NCBI GenBank assembly: GCA_014523695.1
Contig: JAATVS010000574.1
Location: 1 to 10,220 of the forward strand
DNA length: 10,220 bases
Direction of reading: 5' to 3'
Origin: Nitrososphaerales archaeon TH5895
GTDB lineage: Archaea > Thermoproteota > Nitrososphaeria > Nitrososphaerales > Nitrososphaeraceae
Under the pieces are notes generated by a model. The model saw only the letters and a program-made list of their open reading frames with translations. It had not been told where the DNA came from and did not search any database. This document shows, piece by piece, positions 1 to 5,692 of this stretch. Position numbers and translations under genes: made by a program. The first letter of the stretch is position 1. Every line of letters starts with the position of its first letter.

Positions 1-765
1 AAATGTCAGCCCCTTCACTCCCCCAGGAATTATCTGTCGCCTGAACATAATCAAGAATGCTGCTGTGAGAATGCCTGTAATTGATAACGATGAGATTAGA
101 CTTGCATTTGCGATTAATTCAGTGGCATAAGAAACACTAGAGATCACACCTATCTGTGAATACAGCCCAGAGAATACCACTAAATTCGCGGCGACTACTG
201 AGATTACAGTAACAGATGACAAGAAAATCCCTTTGATCCCACTAGGGATTATCTGTCGCCTAAACATAATCAAGAATGCTGCTGTGAGAATGCCTGTAAT
301 TGATAACGATGAGATTAGACTTGCATTTGCGATCATCTTGTCTAGATCTAATCCAGGGAGGCCTAAAGCCGAATTAACCTGCAATACAGATACAATTACG
401 ACAACGATAGCTGCGTAGGGAATTATCCATATATACTCCTTCAATGACTGTCGCCTTATACTTACTCTGGATGGCATCTGTTCCTCCGTTACCTTTTGAG
501 GTACAGATATCCGCTCTGGTCGGGTATCAACATAGCTATGATCGATCTCTTGGAGAAACCGAAATCCTTGCTCAGTAAGGGTATATTCCTTCGAATTTTT
601 TCCTACATAATCAGCCATACGTTCAAGGTGATAGTATATAGAACCAGTCGAAAGCCCGGTAGAATTCCTAATGTCGGAGAACCTTGCAGCGCCTCTCTTG
701 TCTGCTATCGCTCTCAAAATCTTTATTCGAGTGCGTCTTGCTCGCAGCTGCGTCTCTCCGTTCAA
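1..765 (-). CDS. Winged-helix membrane protein with internal repeats (3' end cut by window)
   Basis: An uninterrupted minus-strand frame of 255 codons runs off the left edge. Residues ~8-75 look like an ArsR/PadR-type winged helix: a helix rich in R and K, a recognition-helix stretch around TGLSTGSIYYHLERM (36-50), then YTLTEQGFRFL, typical of an archaeal wHTH wing. A charged linker follows, then hydrophobic segments at ~111-135, 148-168, 178-200 and 221-241, so the protein is probably a membrane-anchored regulator. Residues 145-174 recur unchanged at 218-247, a 73-residue period covering about two helices. The only start near the N-terminus is TTG at 765; an in-frame TAA lies at 783-785. A TATA-like box (786-794) sits about 26 nt upstream, which fits a leaderless transcript. 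The target and signal are unknown. The wHTH call is fairly sure; regulation by a membrane signal is inference. Confidence 0.75.
   Translation of the reverse strand, partial: MNGETQLRARRTRIKILRAIADKRGAARFSDIRNSTGLSTGSIYYHLERMADYVGKNSKEYTLTEQGFRFLQEIDHSYVDTRPERISVPQKVTEEQMPSRVSIRRQSLKEYIWIIPYAAIVVVIVSVLQVNSALGLPGLDLDKMIANASLISSLSITGILTAAFLIMFRRQIIPSGIKGIFLSSVTVISVVAANLVVFSGLYSQIGVISSVSYATELIANASLISSLSITGILTAAFLIMFRRQIIPGGVKGLTF
29..114. repeat. 86-bp direct repeat, copy 1
   Basis: Matches 248-333 at 85 of 86 positions, offset 219 bp. The one difference (G at 43, A at 262) is synonymous: TTC versus TTT for Phe on the coding minus strand. Similarity drops sharply outside the block, although a weaker G(I/V)KG(I/L) resemblance continues in the protein. 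Confidence 0.9.
248..333. repeat. 86-bp direct repeat, copy 2
   Basis: Partner of 29-114, in the same frame of the same minus-strand gene. It encodes residues ~145-174, a hydrophobic helix followed by FRRQIIP. The 219-bp offset is exactly 73 codons, so the repeat keeps the reading frame. Confidence 0.9.
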
Positions 766-785
766 TATCGTTGATATGTTCTGAA

Positions 786-794
786 ATTATTTAT
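786..794 (-). promoter_or_regulatory. TATA-like box of the winged-helix membrane gene
   Basis: On the minus strand the bases read ATAAATAAT. The box centre is about 26 nt before the TTG at 765, the usual archaeal distance from TATA box to transcription start. The transcript would therefore begin at or next to the start codon. Assigned by position and composition only. Confidence 0.4.
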
Positions 795-922
795 CTCTTT
801 CCTTGATGCTTAATCTAACCGAAATAATTCAGGTAATACAGATACGCAGATATTACGCTTCAATAATTACAGCCGTTGCTGGGCGGGGTCGTAGCGAAGC
901 CAGGGATCGCAACGGGCTCCAG

Positions 923-955
923 ATCTTACATCCCAACCAAAGTAATTGGGCAGAA
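923..955 (+). other. tRNA-Trp intron 1, canonical position 37/38
   Basis: A 33-nt insert directly after G37 (922). A near-standard bulge-helix-bulge can be drawn. Two 3-nt bulges (921-923 and 954-956) flank a 4-nt helix CTCC (917-920) with GCAG (950-953), which has one C-C mismatch. Within the intron, CCCAA (932-936) and TTGGG (946-950) form a competing hairpin. A one-base shift of the boundaries is possible because both ends have an A. Confidence 0.8.
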
Positions 956-976
956 ACCCGTGGATCAAGGGTTCAA

Positions 977-1007
977 TTACTGACACGTGATAGTGCAGGT
1001 AGAACAT
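977..1007 (+). other. tRNA-Trp intron 2, in the T loop (58/59 or 59/60)
   Basis: A 31-nt insert splits the T loop between TTCAA (972-976) and AT (1008-1009). Fold support: GTTC (971-974) pairs with GAAC (1002-1005). The 3-nt bulge AAT (975-977) lies above it on the 5' side, and a bulge starting at 1006 lies on the 3' side. TAC (978-980) can pair with GTA (999-1001), or CTG-CAC with GTGCAG around a GTGATA loop. A shift of one base would place the junction at 59/60. Introns outside 37/38 are known in archaea and are linked to splicing endonucleases of broad specificity. Confidence 0.8.
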
Positions 1008-1063
1008 ATCCCTTCGGCCCCATGCTCACATTGAGATTTTCGAATATATCGACTCATTCTTGT

Positions 1064-1113
1064 CGTATCCACGACAACACCCAATATAGTGTCAGGGTTA
1101 TGACGTGGATACG
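1064..1113. other. Long imperfect hairpin downstream of tRNA-Trp
   Basis: CGTATCCACG (1064-1073) is the exact reverse complement of CGTGGATACG (1104-1113). The pairing continues inward through CA/TG and ACCC/GGGT (1079-1082/1095-1098), with mismatches facing each other, to a 12-nt loop. A TATA-like AATATATC (1043-1050) lies about 20 nt upstream on the plus strand. It could be a small structured RNA, a 3' processing or termination element, or a protein-binding palindrome. No known RNA family was recognised. Confidence 0.45.
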
Positions 1114-1160
1114 CGACCCCGGTTTTCATGTTATGATTGTTTTAACGAAATTGCTCGAGT

Positions 1161-1436
1161 TTAGGTGATTTTTGCCGATCTTCGCCACATTCCTAACCTG
1201 AGCAGCAATATGCCAGCAGCGATCCCGGCCAATGACGTAACGAGGGTGATGGGTTGAACAATACCTCTTAAGGGTTCTGGAGACTGAGAAATGAATTCAC
1301 AATCACTAAAGTTATTTTCACAGTTCTTTGAAACTGGATAGATTAGAAGAACAGTAATCAGTGCCATCAAGATTGCGACTCCTGTTAGTGAGGAAAGAGC
1401 CCCACATTTAATCAGAACACCACTAATACGATCCAA
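1161..1436 (-). CDS. Small two-helix membrane protein, hypothetical
   Basis: A 91-aa protein with two hydrophobic segments, residues ~15-33 and ~61-80. Between them is a polar loop containing C39 and C47, which could form a disulfide outside the membrane. The C-terminus is short and basic (WRRSAKIT), suggesting a cytoplasmic end. The start is TTG at 1436; an in-frame TAA lies two codons upstream, so no earlier start exists. The gene begins 35 bp after the stop of the 234-aa gene on the same strand and has no clear promoter of its own, so the two may be co-transcribed. The family is not recognised. It is supported by its membrane topology and the lack of a competing frame. Confidence 0.5.
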   Translation of the reverse strand: MDRISGVLIKCGALSSLTGVAILMALITVLLIYPVSKNCENNFSDCEFISQSPEPLRGIVQPITLVTSLAGIAAGILLLRLGMWRRSAKIT

Positions 1437-1471
1437 TCTTTATGCTCTCATTCTTCCAAACCGATTGCAAA

Positions 1472-2176
1472 TCAGAGGTGACGTAGTCGCCTAACGTCTA
1501 TTACCTTGAAGTAATATGGTGAATCATCTGAAACCTGAGCAAATTTTTCATTGTGGAATATAAATGGGATCGTACCTTTTACATGACTTTCCCACAGGTC
1601 ATGAACCAATGAAAAATATTCTTTCCTATGTCTTCCCAAGAGTCTCAAACACTCATGAGCAAGAAGATGAGATATTTTTACACAGTTATTTTCCGCAAAG
1701 AATCTGGCTCTATCATATCCCATAACGTTGTGTTCTGGTCGCTTCCAATAGACCATGGAAAAGTTTTCAGCCGAGTATCCTTCAATCCTACAGTCGGTCC
1801 AGATCGGCTTGAAATAGGCCAAATAGAAATGATATGTCGATGAACCTCGGTCCTTATGATCTCGCGTTAGGTAGCCAATTGACATTCGATCAAAGAGATG
1901 CCCAGGAATTACAGGTAATATATCAGCATCGATCGTGAAACTAATATTGAAATTTCTTTTCATCCACCAATTGAAAAAGCGGACCATCGACAGAACATAG
2001 GTCCAATCTTGACTTTCTCTGTCCTTCCATTCTGACTCTTTGGCAACATAGATGAAGAATAACTTTCCCTTATTCACTATTGATTCATGACACAGCTCTA
2101 AATATAGACATTTTTCCACCCATCGTCCAATAATTAATTTCCTTCTGTAAGCTAACCATTCATTTTGTGATATCAT
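1472..2176 (-). CDS. Hypothetical protein with degenerate zincin-like motif
   Basis: A soluble 234-aa protein rich in aromatic residues, with no signal peptide and no membrane segment. Near the C-terminus it has HLLAHECLRLLGRH (170-183), followed by HDLW (192-195) and H198. This resembles the HExxHxxGxxH metal site of zincin peptidases, but the second His is Arg178 and the third is displaced by one (H183). Other notable stretches are FYLAYFKPIWTDCRIEGY (117-134) and ENFSMVYWKRP (137-147), which read like conserved family blocks, but I cannot name the family. The start is ATG at 2176. It is followed closely by the 91-aa membrane gene. A metal-dependent hydrolase, or an inactive relative, is possible; function is unknown. 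Confidence 0.65.
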   Translation of the reverse strand: MISQNEWLAYRRKLIIGRWVEKCLYLELCHESIVNKGKLFFIYVAKESEWKDRESQDWTYVLSMVRFFNWWMKRNFNISFTIDADILPVIPGHLFDRMSIGYLTRDHKDRGSSTYHFYLAYFKPIWTDCRIEGYSAENFSMVYWKRPEHNVMGYDRARFFAENNCVKISHLLAHECLRLLGRHRKEYFSLVHDLWESHVKGTIPFIFHNEKFAQVSDDSPYYFKVIDVRRLRHL

Positions 2177-2437
2177 TCAAGATAAGTCAGTTCGAGACAG
2201 AGACGTTGATGTTTTACCAACCTGCTTGTCAAATGGCTCCATGGTAGCATTGAAAGGAGCTAAAGAGGAATTCTATCATGTTAATCGTACCTTGATTTCA
2301 GTCAACACGACAGATCCAATAGTATCAAATGGTTTCGCACTCGTCAGATGCATTAAACTATCTGACATCTAATCGACAGAGGAACTTGGGTACGAGAAAC
2401 AATTGTTAAATTTTTGAACAAACGAAGTGATACCGAC
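2177..2437. other. Intergenic region between divergent genes
   Basis: Separates the minus-strand 234-aa gene from the plus-strand flavoprotein gene. It holds a perfect inverted repeat GTCAGAT (2343-2349) / ATCTGAC (2360-2366) with a 10-nt spacer. It also holds a 43-codon plus-strand frame, ATG 2241 to TAA 2372, with no recognisable motif or ribosome binding site. No tRNA, insertion sequence or CRISPR repeat was seen. Confidence 0.4.
2343..2366. promoter_or_regulatory. 7-bp inverted repeat upstream of flavoprotein gene
   Basis: GTCAGAT and ATCTGAC are perfect complements separated by 10 nt, about 75-100 bp upstream of the TATA-like box of the downstream gene. It could bind a dimeric regulator. 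A 7-bp match in AT-rich DNA may also be chance. Confidence 0.2.
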
Positions 2438-2446
2438 TTATATTGT
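2438..2446 (+). promoter_or_regulatory. TATA-like box of the flavoprotein gene
   Basis: ACTTATATT is centred about 27 nt before the ATG at 2469. This fits a leaderless archaeal transcript and favours that ATG over the in-frame GTG at 2427, which lies upstream of the box. Confidence 0.45.
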
Positions 2447-2468
2447 TCGTCCAGTATACGTTATTCGG

Positions 2469-3938
2469 ATGATTGACGACGACCTTATGCGGAAATTGAG
2501 AGGTAAGGTGCACACTGATGAATGGACTCGACTCATAAACTCTGTTGATGCTAGTCATTTTCAGATTAATCCGTCAATGGTCTTTGTCCCAGAAGACGTG
2601 AGTGATGTAACTAATATGTGCCAATATGCGCATGAAAGAAACATTCCGTTAACTGCCAGGGGAGGCGGGACTGGTCTACTTGGACAAGCATTAACACAGG
2701 GAATAGTAGTTGACATTAGCCGACATTTTAACAGGATTATCGAAATAGGGGAAAGAGATGTGCTGGTCGAACCAGGAGTAGTAAAGGCAGTATTGGACAA
2801 AGCACTCAAGAAAAAGGGAAAGTTTCTTCCTCCCGATCCTTCGAGTAGTAATTTTTGCACTTTAGGGGGAATGATTGCCAACAATTCAAGTGGAGCTCAT
2901 ACACTTAGATATGGCAGCACTATTGATTACCTTGAAGAACTAGACGTAGTCTACAGTGATGGATCTATGAGTACAGTCGGTCCCTCAATTCCACCGGATC
3001 ATCGCTGTGGGTCGCTATTGCCAATGATCTTGTCAGAGTTAGGCTTGATAGCTGCTTCTTACCCAAACACCTCAAAGAATTCGTCCGGATTTAGACTAGA
3101 TGCTTTGGTCCGAAACAGATCGTATTATCCCCAAAGGGTTTTTGCAGGAGCAGAGGGTACGCTTGGGATCATTACTAAGGCTAAACTAAGAACGGTAGAA
3201 ATTCCTCAGTTTGAGATTCTACTTGTGTGTGAATTCCAAGACTTGACATGCTTACTTGTATCTATCCCAAGAATCCTATCATTCCATCCTTCGGCAGTCG
3301 AGCTTTTGAGTTTCGGACGCCTTAGTTCAGGACAACTTCAACATAATGAGAAAGGTTTAACGGATTTCCCTACAATCTATGTGGAATTCTCCGGGGAGTC
3401 GTTGACAACGTTAGAACAACGGGCTGATCTATGCAGGTCTGCCCTCCGACAAAGTTGCATTTCGTCAGAGGTTTTGTCCGATAGAGCTAGCTGCAATGCA
3501 GCGTGGAATGAGAGAAGAAATTCATTAAACCACATACTCCGATTCAGCGACGGGAGTAAGAAAGCAATAGGAATTATTGAAGATACCATAGTGAATCCGT
3601 CTCTATTAGAAGAATACATTCCGTTCATTCAAGGGATTTATAATCGATATAAGCTTGATTATGTGATGTACGGCCATATTGGTAATGGGAATATCCACAC
3701 TAGACCGCTGATCGATGCTCAATCCACTATGGCTGTAGAGATTATTGAGCACCTTGCCCACGACGTTTTTTCAAAAGTAAGGGAGCTCAGAGGAAGCATT
3801 AGCGCCGAGCATGGGGACGGGTTGGCGCGTTCTCGCTACATTAAACAGATGTTTGGCGCAGATGTATACTGGCTCTTTGTTCAGATAAAAAAGATTTTCG
3901 ACAAGAAGAACATAATGAATCCAGGAAAAAAAGTGTAG
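2469..3938 (+). CDS. FAD-binding oxidoreductase, GlcD / D-lactate dehydrogenase type
   Basis: Family: FAD_binding_4 plus FAD-oxidase_C proteins (COG0277), which oxidise D-2-hydroxy acids such as D-lactate or glycolate to 2-keto acids. Numbered from the ATG (489 aa), the FAD domain covers ~35-245. It has TARGGGTGLLGQAL at 63-76, PPDPSSSNFCTLGGMIANNSSGAH in segments at 121-144, and AGAEGTLGIITKA at 226-238. The C-terminal domain has YGHIGNGNIH (401-410), SAEHGDG (445-451) and the family ending MNPGKK. No Fe-S domain is fused, and no GlcE or GlcF lies nearby, so the electron acceptor is unknown. The frame extends upstream to GTG 2427, giving 503 aa; ATG 2469 is preferred because of the TATA box. 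The exact substrate cannot be read from sequence. Confidence 0.9.
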   Translation: MIDDDLMRKLRGKVHTDEWTRLINSVDASHFQINPSMVFVPEDVSDVTNMCQYAHERNIPLTARGGGTGLLGQALTQGIVVDISRHFNRIIEIGERDVLVEPGVVKAVLDKALKKKGKFLPPDPSSSNFCTLGGMIANNSSGAHTLRYGSTIDYLEELDVVYSDGSMSTVGPSIPPDHRCGSLLPMILSELGLIAASYPNTSKNSSGFRLDALVRNRSYYPQRVFAGAEGTLGIITKAKLRTVEIPQFEILLVCEFQDLTCLLVSIPRILSFHPSAVELLSFGRLSSGQLQHNEKGLTDFPTIYVEFSGESLTTLEQRADLCRSALRQSCISSEVLSDRASCNAAWNERRNSLNHILRFSDGSKKAIGIIEDTIVNPSLLEEYIPFIQGIYNRYKLDYVMYGHIGNGNIHTRPLIDAQSTMAVEIIEHLAHDVFSKVRELRGSISAEHGDGLARSRYIKQMFGADVYWLFVQIKKIFDKKNIMNPGKKV

Positions 3939-3960
3939 CGGGTCTATCCTGATAATTTGG

Positions 3961-3983
3961 ACAAAATTTTCAGAGAATTTTGT
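3961..3983. terminator. Hairpin between convergent genes, possible bidirectional terminator
   Basis: ACAAAATT (3961-3968) and AATTTTGT (3976-3983) are perfect 8-bp complements around a 7-nt loop. They lie in the 75-bp gap between the convergent stop codons of the flavoprotein and the DNA glycosylase. The stem is AT-rich and lacks a long T tract, so termination is only a suggestion. Confidence 0.35.
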
Positions 3984-4013
3984 AATACCGTTCAGAGGTA
4001 ACATTACACAGTC

Positions 4014-4643
4014 TTACTCTGGAAGGGTTCCAATCTTGAAGATGGTAGCAAACCTGGCAGCAGTGTATCGCCAAGGTTTGTCGGTGGCTCTTGATATCCC
4101 AATCCTTGCACTTGTTATAACATCGTCGATATCTAGCCCTCGATGTATAGAAATACCAGAGGTCTCTTGAGTGATGTCCAAGCCATTGTGTACCTGAGTT
4201 ATCGACATTGCTTCTGTAACCCGACCTGGACCGATCGTTAAGTTATTAGAATAGCTTCGCATCTTGCTCATAATGTCCTGTCCCGCTAAAGGCAAAATAG
4301 ATCTAATTAGCACAGCACCGGCGTCAGTATCGTACTTTCTTGCAGTCACATTAGCACAAAAGTGCTTACCATAAATAAAATATACATACAAATGTCCTAC
4401 ATCCCCGAACATCATAGAATTCCTCTTCCTAAGACCCTTGAATGCATGACTAGCAGGGTCGTCCAGGTATCCGTAAGCTTCCGTTTCGATTATGTAACCA
4501 GCTAATTTTATAATACCCCCATTTAATGCCAGCCTCCGTATGAAGACCTTTCCTAGAAGTGATTTAGCAACTTCATTGGTATCCCTTTCGTAGAATGCAC
4601 GTCCTAAACAAGCGGTAACATAATTGAGTGGTTCGATAGTCAT
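4014..4643 (-). CDS. DNA-3-methyladenine glycosylase, AAG/MPG family
   Basis: A 209-aa member of the Pur_DNA_glyco family. It excises alkylated and deaminated purines (3-methyladenine, hypoxanthine) to start base-excision repair. Key residues equivalent to the human enzyme are visible: E55 in ETEAY (53-57) is the catalytic Glu; Y57, H66 in DPASHAF, Y86/Y88 in LYVYFIYG and N98 in FCANV form the base pocket; R141 lies in GPGRVTEAM. Length matches bacterial and archaeal members. The start is ATG at 4643. It lies 53 bp downstream of the PfkB-family kinase gene on the same strand and may share its transcript. It is monofunctional by family; no associated AP endonuclease is in the window. Confidence 0.93.
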   Translation of the reverse strand: MTIEPLNYVTACLGRAFYERDTNEVAKSLLGKVFIRRLALNGGIIKLAGYIIETEAYGYLDDPASHAFKGLRKRNSMMFGDVGHLYVYFIYGKHFCANVTARKYDTDAGAVLIRSILPLAGQDIMSKMRSYSNNLTIGPGRVTEAMSITQVHNGLDITQETSGISIHRGLDIDDVITSARIGISRATDKPWRYTAARFATIFKIGTLPE

Positions 4644-4696
4644 TGGTGAATACGCTTCCTGTATCGAAGCAATGTACCTAAAAAGCCTTTGAAAAT

Positions 4697-5626
4697 CTAA
4701 AGCTGCGTTAATTTTCTAAAGAGATGATACCTATCAATAATGTCTTTATTTCCTATGTTAAGAAGTTTCGTTAGTCCAAAATCTTCTACCGCAAATGACC
4801 CCATGACGTTACCGTAAACCACTGCGGATTTAAATTCTTTCATGTCAGTATTGTCTACCGAGGCTAAGTGCCCCATGAACCCTCCAGCAAATGAGTCACC
4901 AGCACCAGTAGGATCCACAATCTCTTCTAGAGGATAGGCGGGAGCAACAAATATCGTGTCAGGTCTTACCAAGATCGAACCGTGTTCTCCCTTTTTGACT
5001 ATAACAAATTCTGGACCCCATGAGAGTATTTCTTTGGCACATTTAATGAGATTTGACATGCCGCAAAGCATTCTTGCTTCCTGATCGTTAATAACCACGC
5101 CGTGTACCATTTCGAACATTTTTTTCACCGCATCGGGTTTGGTTTGAATCCAAAATTCTATGGTATCACACACTACCAACTTTGGATTGGTAAATTGTTT
5201 GAGCATCTTCATATTCTGGATCGGATCGTTGTTTGCCAAATAGACATACGGCGAATCCTTATGTTGGTCGGGTACCGATGGCTCATATCCTGCTATTACG
5301 TTAAGTTCTGTCTTATTAGAAGTCCTTTGCGAAAGATCATAGTTAAAGGAAGAATCATACCTAAACGTTTTTTGGCCAGATTTTATCACTAACCCAGCTG
5401 TTCCAACCCTTGATCGCAAGAGACTTAAGTATTTTTCTGGAAAATCAGAACCGATTACACCAAGGATTTCCGTTTCGACAAACATGCTGGAGGCAAGGGC
5501 TGCGTAAGTTGCAGCCCCTCCTATGATTCCCTCTTCCGTTCTAAATGGAGTTCTAGTAGTGTCCAATGCAAGGCTTCCAAATACTGTTAAGCGCATTCGT
5601 AGATGTCTCCTAGATTGTATGTTCAT
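4697..5626 (-). CDS. PfkB-family carbohydrate/nucleoside kinase
   Basis: A 309-aa ribokinase-fold kinase that phosphorylates a sugar or nucleoside with a nucleotide donor. Signature 1 is GGAATYAA (36-43). Signature 2 is DPTGAGDSFAGGF (238-250), with catalytic D244 and the anion hole GAGD. Between them are CDTIEFWI (153-160), INDQEA (179-184) and VKKGEHGS (210-217), typical of the family. The substrate is not predictable: the middle region lacks clear ribokinase or adenosine-kinase specificity motifs known to me. The start is either ATG 5626, about 10 nt after the start expected from the TATA-like box, or ATG 5596 (residue 11, MRLTVFGS), which sits 10 nt after an AGGAG and gives a more typical N-terminus. 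Divergent from ubiX. Confidence 0.88.
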   Translation of the reverse strand: MNIQSRRHLRMRLTVFGSLALDTTRTPFRTEEGIIGGAATYAALASSMFVETEILGVIGSDFPEKYLSLLRSRVGTAGLVIKSGQKTFRYDSSFNYDLSQRTSNKTELNVIAGYEPSVPDQHKDSPYVYLANNDPIQNMKMLKQFTNPKLVVCDTIEFWIQTKPDAVKKMFEMVHGVVINDQEARMLCGMSNLIKCAKEILSWGPEFVIVKKGEHGSILVRPDTIFVAPAYPLEEIVDPTGAGDSFAGGFMGHLASVDNTDMKEFKSAVVYGNVMGSFAVEDFGLTKLLNIGNKDIIDRYHLFRKLTQL

Positions 5627-5657
5627 TAATTTGTTTTCGTTTCAACTCGGTCATCAG

Positions 5658-5666
5658 AAATAAATA
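5658..5666. promoter_or_regulatory. TATA-like box in the divergent kinase/ubiX spacer
   Basis: AAATAAATA is centred about 31 nt before the ubiX ATG (5693), implying a leader of about 5 nt. Read on the other strand (TATTTATTT), it is about 36 nt before the kinase ATG (5626). It is the only clear TATA-like element in the 66-bp spacer and may serve both genes. Confidence 0.4.
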
Positions 5667-5692
5667 GGAATCGCCATTCACTAAAGTAGAAT

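Larger units (their letters stand above)
885..1022 (+). tRNA. tRNA-Trp (CCA) with two introns
   Basis: Reads as a complete cloverleaf once two inserts are removed. The acceptor arm is GGGGTCG (885-891) with CGGCCCC (1015-1021), one G-U pair, and discriminator A1022. T8 and A9 are at 892-893. The D stem is GCGA/TCGC (894-897/907-910) with loop AGCCAGGGA. The anticodon stem is ACGGG/CCCGT (912-916/957-961) and the anticodon CCA is at 919-921. The variable region is GGATC. The T stem is AAGGG/CCCTT (967-971/1010-1014) and the T loop TTCAA plus AT is restored on splicing. The mature length is 74 nt and CCA is not encoded. Anticodon CCA, G1-C72 and A73 all fit archaeal tRNA-Trp. Scanners that do not allow a T-loop intron may miss this gene. 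Confidence 0.9.

Noticed and set aside
1..333. Repeats as a CRISPR array or insertion-sequence ends
   Set aside because: There are only two copies, they are in frame within one coding sequence, with no spacer pattern, inverted ends or transposase.
233..774. Plus-strand open frames at 233-418 and 496-774
   Set aside because: Both are antisense to the continuous winged-helix membrane frame, which has clear helix-turn-helix and membrane segments.
923..955. C/D-box guide RNA inside the tRNA-Trp intron
   Set aside because: Some archaeal tRNA-Trp introns carry one, but this intron is only 33 nt long and lacks C and D boxes.
1114..1120. CGACCCC as the 3' acceptor strand of tRNA-Trp
   Set aside because: It complements GGGGTCG perfectly, but no T arm precedes it. 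CGGCCCC at 1015-1021 follows a perfect T stem and is the right partner.
803..1168. 121-codon plus-strand open frame
   Set aside because: It runs straight through the tRNA-Trp gene and the hairpin, and its product has no domain-like composition.
1628..1843. 71-codon plus-strand frame
   Set aside because: Antisense to the 234-aa gene, with no start signals or motifs.
2561..4004. Minus-strand frames at 2561-2884, 3377-3628 and 3771-4004
   Set aside because: Shadows of the well-supported flavoprotein gene; the last also overlaps the convergent spacer hairpin.
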